Part shown: in pieces, positions 9,841-17,298 of the stretch
Position numbering within the stretch: the first letter of the stretch is position 1
Layout of the letters: the number at the start of each line of letters is the position of its first letter
NCBI GenBank assembly: GCA_900538545.1
Contig: UPYK01000009.1
Coordinates: 1-64,000 of the forward strand
Length of the DNA stretch: 64,000 nucleotides
Source of the DNA: an uncultured Eggerthella sp.
GTDB lineage: Bacteria > Actinomycetota > Coriobacteriia > Coriobacteriales > Eggerthellaceae
Direction of reading: 5' to 3'
The notes under the pieces: generated by a model
What the model was told of the DNA's origin: nothing
Databases searched by the model: none
The model's input: the letters and a program-made list of their open reading frames with translations, nothing else
Program-made: the position numbers and the translations under genes

Positions 9841-12800
9841 TTACCTAGACAATACTTCTTGAACCAATTTGTCGTATTCTTCAGGACTTTCAAATACCCT
9901 GTCCAGGTCTTCGTGGTAGAAGAGCTCTGATCTTCGTATGATATTCCGAGCAAGGTATGGACTGATATCTATACTGTACTTTTTCTTCATATATATGCAG
10001 AGGTCTTCGACATCGATGCTTTTCAATTCACCGAGAGTATTCTCAAATAGGTCAACAACGCTGAAGCTGTAGGGGGTTTTGCAAAAAATGATCCGACTAC
10101 CAACACTCGTAGTCTTGATTCTTCCGCCTACCCTCGCTGTTGAGATGAGTGATTCCAAAAATTCATCACCAAAGCCGACCTCATTGGCATATTTTTCGAC
10201 GCAGTGGTTAAAGCCACTATCTCGCAAGCTGTATACGGTGAAGGGTTCGTTCTTGTTGGTAGCCTCGAGGACCCTATCGACGTAGTTCTCAAAATCAGCT
10301 TTAGTGGCCGTTTCATCAATTGCGGAAATAACGGCATTCAGGTGAATGTATTTGTCTTTCTCGTATTCGACAACATCGAGGGCATTGATCTTGATCTGCA
10401 GAACGCTGTCAAAATCGGGGTGCTTAAAGACTTCGGCTATAAAACCTTCAGTCTCCGGCCCAAATGAGACATGGTTATCGATTAGGCTTTCAAAGACCGT
10501 ACGCTCGTCAAGATCGACACGAATTAATAGTTCATGAGAAGGTTTGTATCCAACTTTCTCAAGATTGAGTTTGTTGATGAGACTGGTAGAGGCATCCGGA
10601 TATTTGTCTTTGAATTGAAGCTTTATAAGCGACATGGGATGGAAATCGCTCGTTAGCAAGGTAGCTAAAGTATCAAGTTGCTCGCTCGACATTTCCTCGA
10701 ACGAGCACGAATAGCTACCATGACTTTTGTAAATCTCGAATCCCCTCAAATATGAACCTCTGAAGGTGGCTTCTGGCACTCCATACTTCTCCTGATACAG
10801 TAACGCCAATGTTGAAACGTCGATCGGTCCGTTTTCCTGTATGAGGTCGAGTGTTTGTTTCTCCCTATCACCGTCACCAAATGTGATGGTGGGCATTCTA
10901 CCAAATACTATGCTATCTGGAAGATCGCAATAGTTTTTTGCTATGTAGTGCAATTCATATTCATCTTTGATTTCAAGTTCTTCTATGATTTCAGAGGCCA
11001 AGGGATGGTTAAAGATAAGAGCCGATGAACATTCGATGTCTTTGAACAAGCCAGAGGTCATGAACTCTTTGAGCTTCGAATAGTCATATTGGCTCGCATC
11101 GTAATACCTTATGTAAGCATCTTCGCCCGATCTGACATTTAGTATTTCTGGCACGTTGCGCCTTGTCCATTCTTGGAAGCTATGCAATTTGCCGAATGGG
11201 AGACCTTTCGAGTCAAGGGAGTGTTCTGTCAAAAACTTTCCGTATGCTTCTTGCAAATCGGTAATTGTAATTCTGGAGTGCTCGGTAAGCTTATTAACCA
11301 AGAACAGAATGATAGATCTTCGATCTTTATGAATGCGCTCACCGTCAACGAAGAGGAAATCTTTATTGAGTAGAGACCTAATCTCGTTCTTGATATTTTC
11401 AGAAATACGCTCATCGGATAAAGCAAACGTCAATGGTAGAAATTGTCTATCCCGTTTTTCTGTAGTTAGGTTTAGATAATTCTCGATTTTGGCATCAGCT
11501 CCAGTGATAAGCACGAAGTTGGATTTCCCGATATCGTAAGTCGTATAAAGGTATCGAAATACATCCTCTTCAAGAAGCGGACGCCGGTTCAAGAGCTTTG
11601 TTGTAATCTGTCGGACTCGCTCGCGAGTTATGCCGGCCCTTCTTCCACATTCATCCAAAGTGAACCCACGAAGTCTCAAGGACAATAGTTCTGCATCCCT
11701 TTTGGAAAGGCTCTGAATCCACTCATCTAATGATGGATGCTTAAACCTTATTACGCGAGATGATTCCTCGAATGTGCAATCGTCGAATTCCTGCAAAACC
11801 TCTAGTGCATGGCTTTGCCAAACAGGGTTTTCAGGAATTCGAATCGTGCATTCAGTTCGATTTGTAAGCTCTTTTGTCTTGGCTTGTCGTAACTGGCCCT
11901 TCAAAGACAACTTGAAGGCATCGATTGCGGAGGACGATTCTGTTATTGCTTCTAAAACCAGCTTTTCGGCATCGGCAACGTTTCCGTTAGAGACATCCAG
12001 CGCCTCTTGTGCCATTGGTAGGTAATACACACGGAAAGCCTCTGGGAGAAGATCTAATCCCTCGCGACGCAAGTACATTGCGCATGCATCTAAAAGTTCG
12101 ATTGCACGATTGTTGAACTTGTAAAGATAGCTTTCATACGCAAGAGGATTAATTTTTTCTTCAACAAGATTATTCTTCGGGAGCCTAGTGTTATCAACGC
12201 CATCATGCAAGAGCTTATCAAGTGCTGCTCTCGCCGCTTCAACTTTGAGGACTCCTATTCCACGAAGCTTTAGCAATTGATTTTCAGATTTTGAAACAAG
12301 ACTCTCAATAGTGTTAATGCCATTGCGCTTGAAACATCGAGTGCTTGCATCTCCTAATTCCAAGATGTCAATCGGAAGAGCGAGCAAGCTGACTTCTGAA
12401 TTTTGATCGCCGTTTTCTGATGGTGGGTTTTCTGTTCTCTGATTGTTGTTAATGGCTGAGAGCATTCCGAACGCATCAAAAATGTACCGTGTGCTATTCG
12501 ATAGGCACTTCAGAGCCTCCACCTGCTCAGACATCAGAGCAGGTTTGCAGTCATTTGAACTCACCTTAAGAAAATGGAGCAGCTCTTCTTTGCTTTTTTC
12601 GCCAAGACCCCTCTGGTTAAGGAACTTCTTGAGGTTGGCAATTAGATCCCTTACCGTATGCAGTCCATTCTTTTGAAGGGCGTTTGTAATTCTGTTAGAT
12701 AATGCAAGGGATTTCGTAGTGTCAAATGCATGAAGTATGGGTGCGCTTTCCAGCGTAGGTTTAGCCGAAAGCCTGGATGCCTCTCTGTTGCGAGACCTGT

Positions 12801-13239
12801 CATTCGTTGAAAGCGCGATTGTCTTCTCGTCGCTGTAATTAATAAGGTTAGATCTATCTTCAATAGACGCAATGAGATTTCTTAATTCTTCTTCGGAAAT
12901 CTGCTCGTATTGATCTGTATTTGTTGGTTCAGAACCACCTATCAAAATGTCATAGGGGAGGTAATTGATATTTGTATCGTATTTGCTATTGCGATTTGCT
13001 GATTGCTGATCAGAAAAATCATCGATCACGACTACATTTTCAACAGCAGTCTCAACCGGCGCATTAAGCATCACACCTTCTAAGCCTATACAAACCTGAC
13101 CTGATCTTTTGAGTGCATCAATCGCTCTGCTAATATCTGCAAAATCCCATTTAGGTAAGACTGCATCGATATAGGAATATGTGACCGGTTCGTTTTGTCT
13201 TTCTAAAACAAGTAGTATTGAGTTCTCAATTTCCGACAT
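9841..13239 (-). CDS. Large protein with two alpha-CTD-like domains and a sigma region-4-like HTH
   Basis: A ~1132-residue first gene of the cassette. In order: an N-terminal winged-helix-like segment (1-60), a polar linker, an alpha-CTD-like helix-hairpin-helix (about 176-228, hairpin NQRGLGEKSKEELLHFL), a second one (about 290-346, with TRCFKRNGINTIESL and LRGIGVLKVEAA), a helical region, then a sigma-70 region-4-like helix-turn-helix (about 510-555, with LSLRLRGFTLDECG and AGITRERVRQI). After that come several winged-helix-like segments to residue 1133. No catalytic motif is visible. The combination suggests recognition of promoter-like DNA or mimicry of polymerase contacts. The ATG at 13239 is used; a TTG at 13242 in frame is almost equally placed after the AGAAGGA site. 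Confidence 0.82.
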   Translation of the reverse strand: MSEIENSILLVLERQNEPVTYSYIDAVLPKWDFADISRAIDALKRSGQVCIGLEGVMLNAPVETAVENVVVIDDFSDQQSANRNSKYDTNINYLPYDILIGGSEPTNTDQYEQISEEELRNLIASIEDRSNLINYSDEKTIALSTNDRSRNREASRLSAKPTLESAPILHAFDTTKSLALSNRITNALQKNGLHTVRDLIANLKKFLNQRGLGEKSKEELLHFLKVSSNDCKPALMSEQVEALKCLSNSTRYIFDAFGMLSAINNNQRTENPPSENGDQNSEVSLLALPIDILELGDASTRCFKRNGINTIESLVSKSENQLLKLRGIGVLKVEAARAALDKLLHDGVDNTRLPKNNLVEEKINPLAYESYLYKFNNRAIELLDACAMYLRREGLDLLPEAFRVYYLPMAQEALDVSNGNVADAEKLVLEAITESSSAIDAFKLSLKGQLRQAKTKELTNRTECTIRIPENPVWQSHALEVLQEFDDCTFEESSRVIRFKHPSLDEWIQSLSKRDAELLSLRLRGFTLDECGRRAGITRERVRQITTKLLNRRPLLEEDVFRYLYTTYDIGKSNFVLITGADAKIENYLNLTTEKRDRQFLPLTFALSDERISENIKNEIRSLLNKDFLFVDGERIHKDRRSIILFLVNKLTEHSRITITDLQEAYGKFLTEHSLDSKGLPFGKLHSFQEWTRRNVPEILNVRSGEDAYIRYYDASQYDYSKLKEFMTSGLFKDIECSSALIFNHPLASEIIEELEIKDEYELHYIAKNYCDLPDSIVFGRMPTITFGDGDREKQTLDLIQENGPIDVSTLALLYQEKYGVPEATFRGSYLRGFEIYKSHGSYSCSFEEMSSEQLDTLATLLTSDFHPMSLIKLQFKDKYPDASTSLINKLNLEKVGYKPSHELLIRVDLDERTVFESLIDNHVSFGPETEGFIAEVFKHPDFDSVLQIKINALDVVEYEKDKYIHLNAVISAIDETATKADFENYVDRVLEATNKNEPFTVYSLRDSGFNHCVEKYANEVGFGDEFLESLISTARVGGRIKTTSVGSRIIFCKTPYSFSVVDLFENTLGELKSIDVEDLCIYMKKKYSIDISPYLARNIIRRSELFYHEDLDRVFESPEEYDKLVQEVLSR

Positions 13240-13253
13240 CAATTCTTATCCTT

Positions 13254-13438
13254 CTAGCTAATATAGAATTCCATCAGATCAACCTCGCGCTGTTCTGTAT
13301 GCTCACAGAGCTCGCAAGCACTCAGATTGGATAGTTTAATCAAATCAGCCTTCGCTACAGATAAACAATCGAAGGCCGTTGTTCCACAGTATTCTTCCAT
13401 GTAGATGTATAACGCTTTGTGACATCTATGGTTGCCAT
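13254..13438 (-). pseudogene. Frameshifted copy of the small DYYGTA-type protein
   Basis: From an ATG at 13438, with an AAAGGA site, the frame reads MATIDV and then goes wrong. A one-base shift restores KALYIYMEEYCGTTAF and continues to a TAG at 13254, giving SACELCEHTEQREVDLMEF near the end. Aligned by eye it matches the intact 59-residue protein at 14369 over its whole length (MTIDV, ALxxYxxxYxGT, ELCExxExxxxDLxxF). It is therefore a diverged, apparently frameshifted paralogue. It lies 11 nt before the TTG/ATG of the large cassette gene, so it may be part of the same transcript. A short product from ATG 13400 (48 residues) is possible. Confidence 0.55.
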
Positions 13439-13749
13439 ACAGTTCCTTTATATCGACTCATATATAACGAAAAGTTAAACTTGGTCATCTATAGCTAGTG
13501 CTTACTGAAGTACTAAGTCATTATAAGTTCTCGAGCATAGTTTTCAGGGGCAATGCTGGACGTTCTTGCGCATTCAATACTTTCTCGCATCGTGGACGGG
13601 TTCATAAACGTACTAAGAGATGTCGCTTCATGAAGCTTGGTCACTGATTAAATCAGTTGTAAGTTTAGGGTGTGTTTGAGGGTGCCCTATGCCCGTCAAT
13701 TCCAAAAGCAGAACATGCTCTTTCATTAATTATCTCAAAGAGAAGGCAT

Positions 13750-13881
13750 TCATCTTCTTAGGAATGTCAAAATCTCGCTTTGCGGAAAACCAAGCGCTTC
13801 GGCGAGTCGGATTGATTCATCTAGCGCCTATATCGGATTGGGATAGAATGTAGACTTAAGCAGGTTGATGCATTTAGCCAT
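13750..13881 (-). pseudogene. Small gene remnant with internal stop
   Basis: Starting at an ATG (13881), the frame reads MAKCINLLKSTFYPNPI, a TAG, then ALDESIRLAEALGFPQSEIL and stops at TGA after 44 codons. The two halves join smoothly in the same frame, which favours a nonsense mutation in a real small gene. Family not recognised. Confidence 0.35.
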
Positions 13882-14032
13882 CTCTGCCTTGTTTTAAGCC
13901 AGTTTTGTCTTTGTCGAATAAAATACAGGCATTGAAGAAAATGGTTTAGAGGCGCTGCAACTCAATCTCTCCTTCGAAGCCTTACACCTATTGCAGGTGG
14001 ATAGCGCAGATGACTCGAAGGTGTTATTCTGA

Positions 14033-14155
14033 CATCATTTTCGAGATATTCATCATGCCAAACATAAGGGTGTCACAACAGGGATATTCAGAGCGTTTTA
14101 TCAGGTTACTGACAAGGAGCTTAAGATGTTGGAGGATTGGTGCCCTGGCTGGTAA
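14033..14155 (+). pseudogene. 3' fragment of a lost gene
   Basis: A 40-codon plus-strand open frame directly after a TGA, with no start codon of its own. It reads coding-like sequence (GIFRAFYQVTDKELKMLEDW) and ends at TAA. Probably the tail of a disrupted gene; no family is recognised. Confidence 0.3.
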
Positions 14156-14295
14156 TCAAACTCTTCTGTCAGTTTCAAATAGTATTGCCAGATTGCAATT
14201 TTACATGAAGTGATTCTTACGGTGGATATTTTTTGGATAGGCCTCTTTTATTTTGAGGCTATCTTGAGTAATTATTTCAAGCGAAAAAGCTCGGG

Positions 14296-14379
14296 ATGTT
14301 CATGGATGATGAACAGGTAGAAGAATTCGATAAGGATGTCGAGGTTCTTAAAAAGAAGGTAGAGAGCTATGACTATTGA
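14296..14379 (+). pseudogene. 27-codon ORF or truncated partner gene, overlapping the next small CDS
   Basis: The frame (MFMDDEQVEEFDKDVEVLKK, ending ESYDY) is open only from a TAA at about 14269, so it looks like the surviving C-terminus of a longer helical protein. Its TGA lies inside the first codons of the next gene (11-nt overlap), which suggests the two were translationally coupled. Whether a 27-residue peptide is still made is unknown. Confidence 0.35.
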
Positions 14380-14548
14380 TGTTGATGCGCTCAAAGCATA
14401 TTTGCAAGACTACTATGGAACCGCAATGATGGGTGGGTTTCCGGTGGCGCTTCTCGATCTTGCCGATCTTGATTCCATGAGTGGGCACGAACTTTGCGAA
14501 TTAGCGGAACGCGAAGGCATCGATCTCCGCCGCTTTCAGGTGAACTAA
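14369..14548 (+). CDS. Small conserved protein of the DYYGTA type
   Basis: A 59-residue protein, MTIDVDALKAYLQDYYGTAM at its start and ELAEREGIDLRRF near its end. The pattern (an N-terminal helix, then YYGTA, a hydrophobic stretch GGFPVALLDL and a final helix) resembles small orphan proteins I associate with anaerobic Firmicutes and Coriobacteriia; function unknown. A GAAGGTAGAG ribosome site precedes the ATG. It follows and overlaps the truncated 14296 frame. A frameshifted relative lies at 13254-13438, so the family has been duplicated or acquired twice here. Confidence 0.65.
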   Translation: MTIDVDALKAYLQDYYGTAMMGGFPVALLDLADLDSMSGHELCELAEREGIDLRRFQVN

Positions 14549-14598
14549 GCTGATGTACTAATGCTCTCTAATTTGCGCAAGAAGCTACAGATTCTTCG

Positions 14599-15972
14599 TC
14601 AGGACAATAACCATTTCCAAGCAGGAACAACATGAATGACGCCAGCGTCTGTTTCGATGTCTTTTTCGTCTTCCATTGTGACAAGAGTGCTTTCTGCGCA
14701 TTCGAATTGAGTCATCGCTTTGTCGAGTGCAGAAATCTCTCGATTAAACGTTTTGGGATCATCGATCTTTGCGGAAACTTGGATGATCTCGACCTGCTCC
14801 AACGCTAAAGCATCACCAACAATGAAATCGATTTCATGACGGGTTGAGCCTTCTCCAACAAAAGCGCGAGCAATGGAACCAGGGCGAGCTGATGCTTTCC
14901 TTCGCAGGTGATCGAAGACGGTCGTTTCGAGTTTTTGGCCTATATCGTGCGAAGCAGCAGGGGAGAAGGCCGTGAAAAGAGCAGGGTCAACAGCGTAGAC
15001 TTTTGACGATGAACGGGTGTTATCTGCGAGTGCTACCGAATAATTCGATACGGAGAAAAGTAGGAAAGACTCCTCGTAATAGGTGAGCAAGCGCGATAGC
15101 GTTTCGCGTCCAATGGTTATCTGGCGGCTTTTGAATTGGTTGTAGACCTTGCTTATCGAAAGCTCCCGACCTGAGGATGCGAGAGCGCGCGAGAGAAAGA
15201 GCGCTGCGGCACGAGGGTTGCCGATGTTGTATCGCTCGATAATGTCGTAATTTACTGTGCGATTAGCGAATTCTTGCAAGAGTTGGATCGCATCGGAAGA
15301 ATCAAGGTTCTGTACGGGGATGAACCCTCCCTTTTCAAGGTAGCGATCAAATGCATTACGTACGAAACTCTTTTGCGCACTGGTGAAGGAGGCGGGGTCC
15401 TTAAGGTTTTCACGGGTGAATTCTTGGTCGTGATCGTGAAAGCGAATGAACTCTGCAAAGCTGAGCGGAAACATCTCTCGCGAAAGCGCGCGTCCACGAA
15501 ATTCGCTTGCTAGGTGAAGCGAAAGCATCTTTGAGGACGATCCTGTAACGTAAATAGTTGCGCGCTGCGTGTCTACCATGCGCCTCATGAAGGATCCCCA
15601 TTCAGGAACTTCTTGGATTTCATCAAAGAAGAAATAGGCGCCCTGTTTTTTTGCTTGCGGGTTGAGCGCAAAATAACTTTCTACAACATCTTCAAGCATC
15701 GCTGTTTCATAGGGCTTCAAGCGTTCGTCATCGAAGTTGAAGTAGAGAATGGAGGAAAGATCGAAGCCCTCGTGCAGGATTCGATGCATTTCTTGATAGA
15801 GGCGATAGGTTTTGCCGCAGCGGCGAACACCCACCACAACTTGTACTAGGTTTCCTCTATCTGGCTTTTGCAGGGGGCCTAATGATAGATCACGTTCGAA
15901 AACAGAAGGAATTCCTTGATCGTAGAAATCTTTGAGTTTCTCAATGATGATGTCATGATAGTTTGAAACCAT
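14599..15972 (-). CDS. AAA+ ATPase with DUF4143 C-terminal domain
   Basis: A 457-residue single gene of the AAA_14/DUF4143 family. Walker A is VVGVRRCGKTY (about residues 46-56), Walker B is YFFFDEIQEV, and a sensor-1 motif YVTGSSSKML and an RGRALS segment follow. The C-terminal half has the DUF4143 region ending with the nuclease-like segment RHEIDFIVGDALALEQVEIIQV. Family members are common, often in accessory regions, and their role is not settled; some resemble toxin-like or DNA-processing ATPases. It is transcribed from a promoter overlapped by two inverted-repeat operators at 16024-16076, so it is probably tightly controlled. Stop is TGA. Confidence 0.85.
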   Translation of the reverse strand: MVSNYHDIIIEKLKDFYDQGIPSVFERDLSLGPLQKPDRGNLVQVVVGVRRCGKTYRLYQEMHRILHEGFDLSSILYFNFDDERLKPYETAMLEDVVESYFALNPQAKKQGAYFFFDEIQEVPEWGSFMRRMVDTQRATIYVTGSSSKMLSLHLASEFRGRALSREMFPLSFAEFIRFHDHDQEFTRENLKDPASFTSAQKSFVRNAFDRYLEKGGFIPVQNLDSSDAIQLLQEFANRTVNYDIIERYNIGNPRAAALFLSRALASSGRELSISKVYNQFKSRQITIGRETLSRLLTYYEESFLLFSVSNYSVALADNTRSSSKVYAVDPALFTAFSPAASHDIGQKLETTVFDHLRRKASARPGSIARAFVGEGSTRHEIDFIVGDALALEQVEIIQVSAKIDDPKTFNREISALDKAMTQFECAESTLVTMEDEKDIETDAGVIHVVPAWKWLLS

Positions 15973-16014
15973 AGCTTCTACCTTGTTCCCAAATTAGATT
16001 TATTGAAGGGTTAT

Positions 16015-16043
16015 ATTGTAAATCTTGTCGATTGAAACGACAA
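16015..16043 (-). promoter_or_regulatory. Promoter of the AAA+/DUF4143 ATPase gene
   Basis: On the minus strand a -35 TTGTCG (16043-16038) and a -10 TACAAT (16020-16015) are separated by exactly 17 bp. They lie about 45 nt upstream of the ATG. The -35 box is one arm of the proximal operator, so a bound repressor would block polymerase. Confidence 0.6.
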
Positions 16044-16076
16044 GATTTAATAAAACTAGTCGGTTCAAACGACAAG
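16024..16076. promoter_or_regulatory. Tandem 21-bp inverted-repeat operators
   Basis: Copy 1 (16024-16044) has arms CTTGTCG and CGACAAG around a 7-nt spacer; the palindrome extends to 10 bp per arm (16021-16047). Copy 2 (16056-16076) has arms CTAGTCG and CGACAAG. The two copies share 18 of 21 bases and start 32 bp apart, close to three helical turns, which suggests cooperative binding on one DNA face. The binding protein is unknown; the ATPase itself has no obvious DNA-binding domain. Confidence 0.7.
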
Positions 16077-16309
16077 AATCAGTAGGAACTGAAATGTTCA
16101 TAGTCTCTGAGTGCGTGACAAAGTCTTCTTCCTTGCGCTCGACGATGGATGACAGAGCGCTCTTTCGCGCCCTAATGCATTCATTCCGTGGACGGATTGC
16201 GGAGCTGTTCATACGCCGCAGGTCTGGGAGAGGTGGTATGATAGACTACGTTCGTTTCCAAGACGGAATTCAATCAACTAGCGAATCAACTATAGGAAGG
16301 TAGGCGTGT

Positions 16310-17107
16310 ATGTCAGGCCACTCAAAATGGGCTACTACGAAGCATCGTAAAGCTGCCCAGGATGCAAAGCGTTCGGCATTGTTCTCAAAGCTCTCTCGTA
16401 ACATCACGGTAGCGGCGAAAGAAGGCGGCGACCCGAACCCCGACAACAATGCATCCCTGGCTGCTGCGATCGATAAGGCTAAGAGCTACTCGCTTCCTAA
16501 AGATAAGATCAAGACCGCTATCGATAAGGCGTTTGGCACCGGTAAGGATGCGGCGAACTATGAGTCGGTCATCTACGAAGGCTATGGTCCTGCAGGCGTT
16601 GCTGTCTACTGCGAAGCGCTGACCGACAATCGCAACCGTACGGCTGCAGATGTGCGTTCGGCATTCTCTCATGCCAATGGCAACCTGGGCACCAGCGGCT
16701 CGGTCGCGTTCCAGTTCGAGCGCAAAGGCCAGATCTTCATCGAGAAGGAGATCGAAGGCGGCAAGAAGGAAGGCATGATCGCCAACGGCGCTGCGGGCGA
16801 CGAAGACGAATTCATGATGGTAGTTGCTGAAGCTGGCGGAGACGATTACGAAGACGCCGATGAAGAGTGGATCGTCTACACCGCACCGAACGATCTGATG
16901 GCAGTCAAGAAAGCCATCGAAGAGCAGGGTGTGGCTACCAAGGGCGCTGAATTCATCATGGAGCCCACCACGCCAACGCAGGTTTCGGTATCCGATGCGA
17001 AAAAGGTCATGCGCTTGATCGATAAGCTCGAAGAGCTCGAGGATCTCCAGAACGTCTATCACACGATGGAGATCACGGACGAGATCGCTGCCGCGCTCGA
17101 CGAATAG
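16310..17107 (+). CDS. yebC: YebC/PmpR-family protein
   Basis: A 265-residue YebC/TACO1-family protein beginning MSGHSKWATTKHRKAAQDAK, the family signature. Members have been described as transcriptional regulators and, more recently, as factors aiding translation of proline stretches. Family length is usually ~240-250; the extra residues are in an acidic insertion near residue 150-185 (DEDEFMMV, DDYEDADEEW). A TAGGAAGG site precedes the ATG. It stands alone, with a terminator after it and the accessory region before it, and marks the return to core genome. Confidence 0.93.
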   Translation: MSGHSKWATTKHRKAAQDAKRSALFSKLSRNITVAAKEGGDPNPDNNASLAAAIDKAKSYSLPKDKIKTAIDKAFGTGKDAANYESVIYEGYGPAGVAVYCEALTDNRNRTAADVRSAFSHANGNLGTSGSVAFQFERKGQIFIEKEIEGGKKEGMIANGAAGDEDEFMMVVAEAGGDDYEDADEEWIVYTAPNDLMAVKKAIEEQGVATKGAEFIMEPTTPTQVSVSDAKKVMRLIDKLEELEDLQNVYHTMEITDEIAAALDE

Positions 17108-17156
17108 AGCGTGTTTTCGCGCAGTCCGTTTGCGCGCCAATACTCTGTCTCATGTG

Positions 17157-17193
17157 AAAGGTTTCTGCGGGTTCACCTGTGGAAACCTTTTCC
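17157..17193 (+). terminator. Terminator after yebC
   Basis: Nine-base stem arms AAAGGTTTC (17157-17165) and GAAACCTTT (17182-17190) enclose a 16-nt loop, followed by TTCC. The T-run is short but the position between two separate transcription units fits a terminator. Confidence 0.6.
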
Positions 17194-17298
17194 GTTCATG
17201 GCTGCACCCCCCTTAAAAAATGGGGCGATCTATGCTATAGTTATTTCCATATTGCATTAAACACACTTTAAACGAACTACAATGCAAGAGGATAGGCT

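Larger units (their letters stand above)
13439..14295. other. Decayed intergenic region with gene scraps
   Basis: About 860 AT-rich bases without an intact gene. Coding-like scraps are visible. On the minus strand, 13513-13605 is a 30-codon open frame beginning MNPSTMRESIECARTSS; 13750-13881 reads through one internal TAG to give DESIRLAEALGFPQSEIL. On the plus strand, 14033-14155 gives GVTTGIFRAFYQVTDKELKM and ends CPGW. At 14236-14263 a hairpin (GATAGGCCTC with GAGGCTATC, one bulge) may be an old terminator. I recognise none of the families. The pattern is of repeated insertion and loss of small genes. Confidence 0.5.

Noticed and set aside
6708..13239. Assigning the cassette to BREX, DISARM, Dnd/Ssp or Zorya.
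   Set aside because: No methyltransferase, PglZ, Dnd sulfur enzymes or ZorAB-like motor proteins are present; only the presence of a helicase is shared.
14599..15972. The AAA+/DUF4143 ATPase as part of the three-gene cassette.
   Set aside because: It is separated by more than 1 kb of decayed sequence and has its own promoter and operators.
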